From contig CAYOIP010000026.1 in assembly GCA_964404065.1 (NCBI GenBank), positions 1 through 16,939 on the forward strand: a DNA stretch of 16,939 nucleotides, read 5' to 3'. The notes beneath the pieces were generated by a model, which was not told the DNA's origin, did no database searches, and worked only from the letters and a program-made list of their open reading frames with translations. Below, piece after piece: positions 8,806-15,098 of the stretch. Both the position numbers and the translations under genes were made by a program. Positions within the stretch are counted from its first letter, which is position 1; each line of letters opens with the position of its first letter. The DNA comes from UBA7396 sp964404065 (lineage in GTDB: Bacteria > Patescibacteriota > Gracilibacteria > BD1-5 > UBA6164).

Positions 8806-8820
8806 AAAATTCAAAAAAAA

Positions 8821-8848
8821 TTGACATTATAAAATAAATCAATATAAA
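8821..8848 (+). promoter_or_regulatory. Strong promoter of the structured RNA
   Basis: A perfect TTGACA, a 16-base spacer and TATAAA. The expected transcription start (about 8854-8856) lies just before the first helix of the RNA, so it does not serve a nearby protein start. Confidence 0.8.
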
Positions 8849-8853
8849 TACAT

Positions 8854-9125
8854 CCCCCTTAAACTAACCAGGAGGTTTGCTATGTTCTACATTGCGAATA
8901 TTCTCCTGGAGCTTATCAGGGGAAATGTATTTTTTGTTTTGTTGGTGAAGGTTTTTACGATTTCACCAAGTAAAACAAAAAGAAAGACTCATGTGATCGG
9001 CAATTATAATTTTTGCCGTTTTCGAAACCTACTGCTCAAGTTTGGGCAAGGTATCGACTATGGGTGACCATGAAAATGGTAGCCGACACATGAGAAGCCT
9101 CGCAGAATATCGCGAGGCTATTTTT
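8854..9125 (+). ncRNA. Structured non-coding RNA of unknown family, about 270 nt
   Basis: This segment is clearly richer in G+C than its surroundings and folds locally throughout. I find these helices: (1) CCAGGAG 8868-8874 with 8903-8909, continued by TTTGC 8876-8880 with GCGAA 8894-8898 and ATGT with ACAT around a TCT loop. (2) 10 bp 8931-8940 with 8972-8981, then 8 bp 8942-8949 with 8962-8969. (3) CGGCAA 8998-9003 with 9013-9018. (4) ACCT 9027-9030 with 9049-9052 and TGCTC 9033-9037 with 9044-9048. (5) ACCAT-GAAA-ATGGT 9067-9080, a GNRA-capped hairpin. (6) The terminator hairpin 9096-9119. It has its own strong promoter. I do not see the conserved elements of RNase P RNA, tmRNA or SRP RNA. 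A diverged 6S-like RNA is not excluded. The apparent AGGAGG ribosome site at 8870 is inside helix 1. Confidence 0.75.
9096..9125 (+). terminator. Rho-independent terminator of the structured RNA
   Basis: The 8-bp stem AGCCTCGC/GCGAGGCT (9096-9103 with 9112-9119) closes an 8-base loop and is followed by ATTTTTATTTT. It ends the RNA 55 bases before ung. Confidence 0.9.
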
Positions 9126-9180
9126 ATTTTGATATTTTTAAAAATAAATATAATAAAATAAATATTCTTAATTTCCCACT

Positions 9181-9858
9181 ATGCATTCCCCAAACATCCA
9201 CCCAAGTTGGTCAGAAATTTTAGAAAAAGAATTTTCTAAACCTTATTATAGTGAAATCAAAAAAACTATAGTTCAAGATGTAAATCTCTGAGAAACTATT
9301 TATCCCCCTCTTGATAAAGTTCTAAATGCTTTTGAAAAAACTCCTTTTTCTCAGCTAAAAGTAGTTATCTTATGACAAGATCCATATCACTGACCGCATC
9401 AAGCTCATGGGCTAAGTTTCTCTGTTCAAGACTGAGTTACTCCCCCACCAAGTCTAAAAAATATTTTTAAAGAATTACATTATGACGTTTGAGTAAATAT
9501 TCCTGAAAGCTGAAATCTAGAAAAATGGTGTAGAGAGTGAGTTTTGCTTTTAAATGCTATTTTGACTGTTAGAGCTGGAATACCAGCGTCACATGCTAAA
9601 ATCGGTTGGGAAACTTTTACTGACAATGTTATAAAATGAATTTCTGAGAATTCAGCGTGAATTATTTTTATACTTTGGTGAAACTTTGCTAGAAGCAAAA
9701 AATCTTTAATTGACATAAAAAAACATTTTATCATAGAGTGAGTTCATCCTTCTCCATTTTCGGCTTATAATTGATTTTTCTGAAGCAAACCTTTTTCTAA
9801 AACAAATGAAATATTAAAAAAAATTTGAAAAACGGAAATTGATTGGAGGTTGATTTAA
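9181..9858 (+). CDS. ung: Uracil-DNA glycosylase (family 1)
   Basis: This 225-residue enzyme removes uracil from DNA as the first step of base-excision repair. All family 1 motifs are present: GQDPYHG at residues 65-71 (catalytic Asp67, with both glycines encoded by TGA), LSF (Phe80, uracil stacking), the Pro-rich TPPPSLKNIF, LLLNAILTV (Asn125, uracil recognition) and HPSPFSA (His189 and the DNA-intercalation loop). Length and motif spacing match the E. coli enzyme closely. No clear promoter lies between the RNA terminator and the ATG, so expression may depend on read-through or on an unrecognised promoter. The gene converges with the next minus-strand gene, with four bases between the stops. 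Confidence 0.97.
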
Positions 9859-9862
9859 AACT

Positions 9863-10279
9863 TTAATCTTCAAAAACAATACACTCTTTTTCATTTTTTA
9901 TTTTTACAAATCATTTTTTATCAATAACTCTTTTTATAATAACTCAATATTCTGCATAAAATACATCATATCACAACATAAATCCATATTTGAATTCTGA
10001 TTTTTCTATTCATACAGAAAAATTTCTTTCTATATGAAAATTTTTCAATTTAAACAAAGTATCTTCAGAAAGTATTTTTGATAATTCATAGTTATATTTT
10101 ATATTTGAATTATCTTTATTTTCATAACTACACATCATCTCAAAAGCTTTTGATATTTCTCAATTATTTAGCATACTAACAAATTTGTATTCTATATTAT
10201 TTGAAGTCAAAATTTTATTAAATGAAAAAATAGAAATTAACACAAAAAGAAAAATTAAAATTATTTTTAGAGTACGCAT
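9863..10279 (-). CDS. Small membrane-anchored or secreted protein of unknown function
   Basis: The 138-residue protein starts MRTLKIILIFLFVLISIFSF, a signal anchor or uncleaved signal peptide without a clear cleavage site or lipobox. It continues with an extracytoplasmic domain of mixed helix and strand (FVSMLNNGEISKAFEMMCSY ... GFMLGYDVFYAEYGVIIKRV). The layout, a signal plus roughly 110 residues with an early helix around a Cys, resembles small NTF2-like secreted domains, but I cannot assign a family. The striking point is its leader: a structured region with an intrinsic terminator ends only 11 bases before the start codon, so expression may depend on read-through. The stop converges with ung. 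Confidence 0.8.
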
Positions 10280-10290
10280 AAAATCAAAGT

Positions 10291-10320
10291 AAAAAAATAA
10301 AGCGATTTTGAAAATCACTT
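10291..10320 (-). terminator. Intrinsic terminator just upstream of the small membrane protein gene
   Basis: On the minus strand, AAGTGATTTT (10320-10311) and AAAATCGCTT (10309-10300) form a hairpin followed by TATTTTTTT. A G-U pair forms only on this strand. The T-run ends 11 bases before ATG 10279. A T-run on the other side could let it also work in the plus direction. Confidence 0.75.
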
Positions 10321-10455
10321 CTTTTTTGACAAACAAAAGGAGTAATTATCCAAAGTCGCCAAACTTTATTCATAATTCTCCCATACGAAAGAAATACAGA
10401 AGGATAATTACTCCTATCCGCTCGTATAGAATATAAAAAATGAATAAAATTTGGC
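10291..10455 (-). ncRNA. Structured leader or small RNA with two interleaved long helices
   Basis: Read on the minus strand, helix A pairs 10455-10440 with 10373-10358 (16 bp, with a G-U wobble at the only non-Watson-Crick position). It continues inward to ATACGA/TCGTAT (10427-10422 with 10388-10383). Helix B is a perfect 14-bp pairing of 10415-10402 with 10351-10338. The order of arms is A, B, A', B', so the helices form a pseudoknot or are alternatives. A terminator follows, then the start codon of the small membrane protein gene. Wobble pairs in helix A and in the terminator are compatible only with minus-strand RNA. This is either an attenuator/riboswitch leader or a separate small RNA. 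No known riboswitch class is recognised. Confidence 0.6.
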
Positions 10456-10460
10456 ATTAA

Positions 10461-10489
10461 TTATTGTATTTATTTATAGTATTTTGCAA
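10461..10489 (-). promoter_or_regulatory. Weak candidate promoter for the structured leader RNA
   Basis: On the minus strand, TTGCAA (10489-10484), 17 bases and CAATAA (10466-10461) would start transcription close to the first base of helix A at 10455. The -10 match is poor. Confidence 0.3.
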
Positions 10490-10524
10490 ATAATTTAAAA
10501 AAAGAAATAAATTATAAAAAATAT

Positions 10525-10552
10525 TTGACTTTTTATAAAAAATTATTATAGA
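10525..10552 (+). promoter_or_regulatory. Promoter of the SLOG protein-hisS operon
   Basis: TTGACT, a 16-base spacer and TATAGA lie exactly 31 bases before ATG 10584. Confidence 0.65.
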
Positions 10553-10583
10553 ATATATAATTTATTTTTTAATTTTTTAAATT

Positions 10584-11327
10584 ATGACTAAATTAAATAA
10601 TTCTAAACTACTTGAAACTCATCGTAAAGTAGAAAACCTAACTGTTTTAGAAGAAACGGTTAAAGAATTGCAAGCTATTTTAGGTTTTAAAAAAATAATA
10701 GCTTTTTCTGGTTGATGAAAATGAATTAAAGTTAATTTTAGTGATGAAGAAATATCAAGAAGAATTGCAGAATATTGACAATTAGCAAAAGAACAAATCG
10801 TAAGAGATATAATGTCTAGATTAAGAGATTATGATGTTGCTATTTTAACTTGATGAACAAAATGGGATATCCCAAATATAGCAACTAAAATGGCTAGGGA
10901 ATATAATATTCCTACTATTTGAATTTATCCAAGAAGATGAGAAAAACATTCAATGTGAAAAGAATTATTAAATCTTGAAGTAGTTGTTGATTCTCAATAT
11001 TGAGAAAGTCACTTTTGAGATGAAAGTTCAATGTTTGCTAAACTTGCTGACTGAGTATTTGTAATATGATGATGAGCTTGAACTTTAATAGAATTTGCAC
11101 ATGTAATGAAAATAAATGAAGCATTAAAAAAATATAATTGAACAATAAAAAAAATAGTTCCAATTGTTTGAATTCCTTGAGTTAGTGAAACTCTTCACTA
11201 TATACCTTGAGATGATGAAGTAAAAGATATTACATTTCCAAATAAAACTATAAGTGATTGAAAAGAAGCCTTTGAATGGCTTAGAAAAGAACTTGAATTA
11301 GATGATATTTTAAAAAATACTTACTAA
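10584..11327 (+). CDS. LOG/SLOG-superfamily Rossmann-fold protein
   Basis: A 247-residue protein with many TGA glycines. After a polar N-terminal helix region it shows the nucleotide-binding pattern of the SLOG superfamily (LOG/TIGR00725-like). AILTGGTKWDIPNIATKMAR (~91-110) is followed by NIPTIGIYPRRGEKHS, and then GVFVIGGGAGTLIEFAHVMK, corresponding to the 'PGGxGTxxE' loop that binds the phosphate and ribose of nucleotides. Family members include phosphoribohydrolases and proteins that bind nucleotide-derived signals. The lysine decarboxylase label often given to them is misleading. The gene shares an operon with hisS, with 25 bases between them. Which nucleotide it handles cannot be read from the sequence. 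A signal-sensing SLOG protein is the alternative to an enzyme. Confidence 0.8.
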
Positions 11328-11352
11328 ATTTTATATTTTAATTTTTCATATT

Positions 11353-12684
11353 ATGGCAAAATTACTACCTGGATGATTTCCAGAACTTACACCAGATAAA
11401 CAAATTGTAGAAAACAATATAAAAGATATTGTAAAATCTAATTATGAAAGATTTTGATTTGTAAATATTGAAACTCCTGCTGTTGAATTAAATGATGTTT
11501 TAACTTCTAAATGATGAGATGAAGTTAGTAAACAAATATATTGAGTTTATGGATTAAAACAATGATGAGAAGATTTAAAAGATTTTTCACTTCATTTTGA
11601 CTTAACAGTTCCTTTAGCAAGATATGTTGTTGATAATGAAAGTAATCTTTCTTTTCCATTTAAAAGATACCAAGTACAAAAAGTTTGGAGATGAGAAAGG
11701 CAACAAAGATGAAGATTTAAAGAATTTACTCAATGTGATGTAGATGTTATTTGAGATAATCTTAGCATTAATTATGACATTGAAGTAATCCATGTTCTTT
11801 ATGATACAATAAAAGAAATATTTGAATTTTTAAAAATCAATAAATGAATAGAAGTTCATTTAAATAACAGAAAATTTATAGATTGATTATGTACTTACTT
11901 TGAGATAGAGTGAGAAACTAAAACTAAATTTTATGGATTATTAGATAGCTTTTATAAAATCACTCAAGAAGAATTTAATAATAGACTAAAAGAATTAGTT
12001 TGAGAAAAATATAGTGAGTTAGTAAAAATTTTACAATGAAATATTAATGATCTTACATTTGATGATGAAGTTTTAAATAGTTCTTTCTCTGAACTTAAAG
12101 AAACATACATAAAATTAAAAAAACAATGAGTAAATGTGGTTTTTGACCCTTATATTACAAGATGACTTGATTATTATACTTGAACTGTATTTGAAACTTT
12201 TATCTCTGATTATTTCAATTTTTGAAGTGTGTGTAGTTGATGAAGATTTGACAATCTTGTATGAGATATGAGAAAAGTTGCAAATAATAAATGAATAAAT
12301 TATTGATGAGTTTGATGATCTATTTGATTAACAAGACTTTTTGCAAGATTAAATGATAGTGGTCTTCTTAATAAAAAGCTACCTTTATCTCAAGCTATTG
12401 TTTTCAACACTCCTTGAAACAATCAAGAATATAGAGAAAAGGTCTGAAATATTTTAAGACAAGCTTGAATTTCTACAGATATTTATTATGAAGATAATAA
12501 ACTATGAAAACAATTTTCTTATGCTGAAAATAAAAATATACCATTTTGAATATTTGCATGAGCTGATGAAGAAGCTCAAGAGAGTGTAATAGTAAAAAAT
12601 TTAGATAATAGAGATAGTCAAACTATAAAATTAAATAATTTAGTTGAATATATAAGGGAAGAATTAAAGAAAATTTTAAATTAA
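11353..12684 (+). CDS. hisS: Histidyl-tRNA synthetase
   Basis: A 443-residue class II synthetase that charges tRNA-His with histidine. It begins MAKLLPGGFPELTPDK, in the manner of HisRS (pre-motif 1 'GxxDxxP'), then GFVNIETPAVE. HFDLTVPLARYV binds histidine and ATP. Motif 2 is KVWRGERQQRGRFKEFTQCD, the HisRS-specific motifs are DPYITRGLDYYTGTVFE (HisA) and CSGGRFDNLV (HisB), and motif 3 is GGSIGLTRLFARL. The C-terminal ~95 residues are the anticodon-binding domain. Length is typical. It follows the SLOG gene in an operon. A new promoter and a short His-codon leader begin at its 3' end, which connects tRNA-His charging to the next genes. Confidence 0.97.
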
Positions 12685-12685
12685 T

Positions 12686-12713
12686 TTGACTTTCTTATCT
12701 AAAAATATAAATT
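12686..12713 (+). promoter_or_regulatory. Promoter of the His-codon leader and GNAT operon
   Basis: TTGACT, a 16-base spacer and TAAATT lie immediately after the hisS stop codon. Transcription would start near 12720, about 29 bases before the leader ORF. Confidence 0.55.
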
Positions 12714-12748
12714 GCTTTTGTGAATAATTTAATATTTATTTTAAATTT

Positions 12749-12811
12749 ATGTTAAATAAAGATTTATTATCAATATCTAAAAGACATCATGAAGGCCATT
12801 ACTTTCTCTAA
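12749..12811 (+). CDS. Leader peptide with three histidine codons (20 residues)
   Basis: The short ORF reads MLNKDLLSISKRHHEGHYFL and ends in TAA. It has His codons at positions 13, 14 and 17, unusually dense. It sits after a promoter and before an intrinsic terminator, the layout of a transcription-attenuation leader. Its last codons and stop overlap the first of a series of mutually exclusive hairpins (12795-12815). Like the other genes in the window it has no Shine-Dalgarno. The reading is supported by position and structure, not by homology. Confidence 0.5.
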   Translation: MLNKDLLSISKRHHEGHYFL

Positions 12812-12887
12812 TGGTGTTTTAAATAACTCAAACTTTAAATCCATTTTGAAAGTAATAAAAACAATCAAAATGGATTTTTTATTTTTT
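12795..12887 (+). promoter_or_regulatory. Attenuator: 1:2, 2:3 and 3:4 pairings ending in a terminator
   Basis: Segment 1 (GCCATTA, 12795-12801) pairs with segment 2 (TAATGGT, 12809-12815). Segment 2 (AATGG, 12810-12814) can instead pair with CCATT (12841-12845) inside segment 3. Segment 3 (AATCCATTTTGA, 12838-12849) pairs perfectly with segment 4 (TCAAAATGGATT, 12865-12876), followed by TTTTATTTTTT, a terminator. A ribosome stalled at the His codons would free segment 2 to block the terminator. One reaching the stop codon would cover segments 1 and 2 and allow termination. The antiterminator is only 5 bp, which is the weak point. Confidence 0.5.
12838..12887 (+). terminator. Rho-independent terminator before the GNAT gene
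   Basis: A perfect 12-bp stem (12838-12849 with 12865-12876) closes a 15-base loop and is followed by a long T-rich run. It ends 11 bases before the GNAT start codon. It may end the hisS transcript as well as act in attenuation. Confidence 0.85.
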
Positions 12888-12898
12888 AAATTAACAAT

Positions 12899-13537
12899 AT
12901 GAATAATATACAAATTAGTAGAAATCTTGATTATACATCAAATGAAAAAATAAAATTATATAAAGATATCTTCTGAGAAACTCCATGGAACGAATGATTT
13001 ATATGTAAAAATTGTTGAAAAATTTACAATATTAAGTTTATGTGAACTTGTTCATGTAATCAAAGTAAATTAGAACCTTTTTATAAAAATAGTGAAGTAA
13101 AAGGAACATTTACTCAATTGTCAGAAAAATTATGATATAAAGAATTAATAGCAAAAGTACTAAATAATGAAGTTTGATTTATTTGGTGATGGCAGACATC
13201 TTTGGAACAATTAAATCTAGATAAATTATGACTTACTGAGGAACAAATGGATATTTTAATTGAACAAATCAATAATTTATTTCCAGATTTTAATTTTCAA
13301 AACTTCTATTATTTTGCTGAAATTTGAGTTAAAAATAACTACAGATGACAAGATATAGCATGAGAACTTTATAGAAAAAATCTAGAACAGATTAAAGCAA
13401 GTTGAATAAATTATATAGTAGTAAGAACAACTAAAAAATCAGATGTGCCTTACAAATGGTTTTTGCGTGAATGATATCAAGATGTTTTTTCTTATAATGA
13501 TGAACAGGATAGAGTTATTTTAGTTATAAAAATATAA
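12899..13537 (+). CDS. GNAT-family N-acetyltransferase with N-terminal zinc ribbon
   Basis: The 212-residue protein carries four cysteines near the N-terminus (C36, C39, C51, C53 in FICKNCGKIYNIKFMGTCSC), likely a small zinc-binding knuckle. The C-terminal part is a GNAT fold: YYFAEIGVKNNYRGQDIAGE (residues ~145-165) is the acetyl-CoA-binding motif A with the R/Q-x-x-G-x-G/A loop (RGQDIAG). INYIVVRTTKKSDVPYKWFL and REGYQ form motif B, where the Tyr usually acts as general acid. Substrate is unknown. It lies behind the His-codon attenuator and ends three bases before a deacylase gene, so the two are co-translated and may act on the same kind of N-acyl compound. Confidence 0.82.
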
Positions 13538-13540
13538 TTT

Positions 13541-14356
13541 ATGATAATTAAAAAAGAAAATTCTATAATAGAATTAAACTCAAATATTCCTTGAAAAATA
13601 ACAACTATAATAGTTTGAGTTCATGGTAATGAATTATCATGAGTAAATGCTTTAATTGAAATACTAAAAGATATAAAAATAAAAAATTGAAAAGTTTATT
13701 TTATATTTGCTAATCTGAAAGCACTTGAAATTTGACAAAGATTTTTTGAAAAAAATATGAATAGATGTTTTTTAGAAAATAATAACTGAAATACATATGA
13801 AGATAAAAGAGTAAAAGAAATAATTCCTTATTTACAAAAAAGTAATTATTTACTAGATATTCATAATACCTTAAATAAATGAAATTCAATCCCATTTTTA
13901 ATAAGTGAACATAAAGAGTTATGAAATATTTTTGATGTTGATTTTATAATTTCTTGATTTGATAAACTTCATCCTGGTTGAAGTGATTGATTTATGAATA
14001 GTATTTGAAAAAAATGAGTATGCTTAGAATCTTGAAGTATTTATGATGAAAGATGACAAGAAATAGCAAAAAATGGTATTATAAATTTTTTGAAATTTAC
14101 TTGAAATATTGACTGAAAAATTCAAAAAAAAGAAAATCAAAAATTTATCAACTTTGATAAAATATATAAAAATGAAACTTTAAATTTTAGATTTAAAAAA
14201 GATTTTCTTGATTTTGAAAAAATTAGATTATGAGATATAATTGCTTATGATTGAGAAAAAGAGATAATTTCAGATAGAGATGGTTATATACTTTTTAATT
14301 ATATTCCAAAAAATATTTGAGATGAATGTTTTTGTTTATGAAGTAATTTCTCCTAA
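13541..14356 (+). CDS. M14-type AspA/AstE deacylase (succinylglutamate desuccinylase / aspartoacylase family)
   Basis: This 271-residue zinc hydrolase has the AspA/AstE pattern. The zinc ligands are His28 and Glu31 in VGVHGNELSG and His108 in YLLDIHNT. The substrate-carboxylate-binding Asn74-Arg75 lie in KNMNRCFLEN, and the catalytic Glu163 in GVCLESGSI. The family removes N-acyl groups from amino acids (N-acetylaspartate, N-succinylglutamate). All key residues are present, so the enzyme is probably active; its substrate cannot be read. It starts three bases after the GNAT stop, with which it forms a likely acylation/deacylation pair under the His-codon leader. The C-terminal ~75 residues resemble the beta domain of aspartoacylases that shapes the active-site channel. 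Confidence 0.87.
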
Positions 14357-14360
14357 AATC

Positions 14361-14388
14361 TTGCATTTTTACAAAAATATGGTAAAAT
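14361..14388 (+). promoter_or_regulatory. Promoter of the first Gln-rich repeat protein gene
   Basis: TTGCAT, a 16-base spacer and TAAAAT lie 31 bases before ATG 14420. The -35 and -10 boxes are identical to those of the next gene. Confidence 0.65.
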
Positions 14389-14419
14389 AAAAACACTTTT
14401 ATTTTCATAAAAAATAATT

Positions 14420-15034
14420 ATGGCAAATCCAAATTTATCTTCTGAAGAACAAACTTGTATTGCTGAAGTACAAAAAGTTCCAGAAGCTCAAAGACAATCA
14501 ACTTTTGAAAGAGCTTGTAGTATGATAAAAGACAAAACTAAAATTGCACTTTTAGCAACAACTTTAAGTCTTGCAACGCCAACATTTGCTGAAAAATCTC
14601 CTGAAACCAATCCAAACTATCAATCATTTTATACTCAAATCGTAGAAAGATACCCAAAACTTTCTCCAGAACAACATCAGTTTTTTGCTGTTTTATATAC
14701 AAAATGACTTGGTGTAATTGATCCAAAAAATGAGAAAATGTTTAATGCTGGTATCAGAAGAATTATATGAGCAGCTGAAAGACAATGACTTGCCATACAT
14801 ATAGTAAATGACATGGTAGAAAAACAAATTCTTCCTCCAAATCATCCATACACAAAAACGCTTATTTCTACTACTCAAGAAATAGATAAAATGTGACAAG
14901 AAAAAATAGCCCAATTAGACCAAAAAATCCAACAAGCTGACCAAAAAATCCAACAAGCTGACCAAAAAATCCAACAAGAAAAAGAATATCAAGAAAGACG
15001 GAAAAAAAGATCCGAATTATTTAAAAATCTATAA
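14420..15034 (+). CDS. Putative exported protein with coiled-coil heptad repeats
   Basis: This 204-residue protein has no family I recognise. Residues ~38-57 (KTKIALLATTLSLATPTFA, followed by E) look like a complete signal peptide with an A-x-A-type cleavage site, but they come after 37 polar residues (MANPNLSSEEQTCIAEVQKV ...). It is either a signal peptide with a long N-terminal extension or one whose real start is ATG 14522 (MIKDKTKIALLATT). The promoter spacing fits 14420. A globular stretch follows, then a Gln-rich coiled coil with an in-frame 7-residue repeat (ADQKIQQ, three copies near residues 167-187) and a basic tail. It is transcribed from its own promoter beside a second Gln-rich repeat gene of similar design. 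Confidence 0.75.
14918..14978 (+). repeat. 21-bp tandem repeat encoding ADQKIQQ heptads
   Basis: Two identical 21-base units (14918-14938, 14939-14959) and a third partial unit of 19 matching bases. The period of seven codons keeps the reading frame and the coiled-coil register. The copies are identical at the DNA level, so the expansion is recent or kept homogeneous. Confidence 0.9.
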
Positions 15035-15037
15035 TTT

Positions 15038-15066
15038 TTGCATTGTATAAAAATTTATGATAAAAT
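15038..15066 (+). promoter_or_regulatory. Promoter of the second Gln-rich repeat protein gene
   Basis: TTGCAT, a 17-base spacer and TAAAAT lie 32 bases before ATG 15099. The boxes match those at 14361-14388. Confidence 0.65.
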
Positions 15067-15098
15067 GAGAGAGAATTTTAATTCTTTCTTATTTTTTT

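Noticed and set aside
8882..9076. A 60-65 codon ORF with a perfect AGGAGG ribosome site at 8870
   Set aside because: The AGGAGG is part of an RNA helix, the ORF runs through all the paired arms, its codon use (GGG, GGC, CTG, CTC) is unlike the real genes, and no real gene here uses a Shine-Dalgarno. It is better explained as structured RNA.
8854..9125. Identification of the structured RNA as RNase P RNA, tmRNA or SRP RNA
   Set aside because: The conserved P4 strands of RNase P, the tRNA-like ends of tmRNA and the SRP domain IV loop were looked for by eye and not found.
12791..12960. Alternative plus-strand ORF beginning MKAITFSNGV in the hisS-GNAT gap
   Set aside because: It runs through the terminator stem and T-run and into the GNAT gene in another frame; the shorter His-codon ORF fits the structure better.
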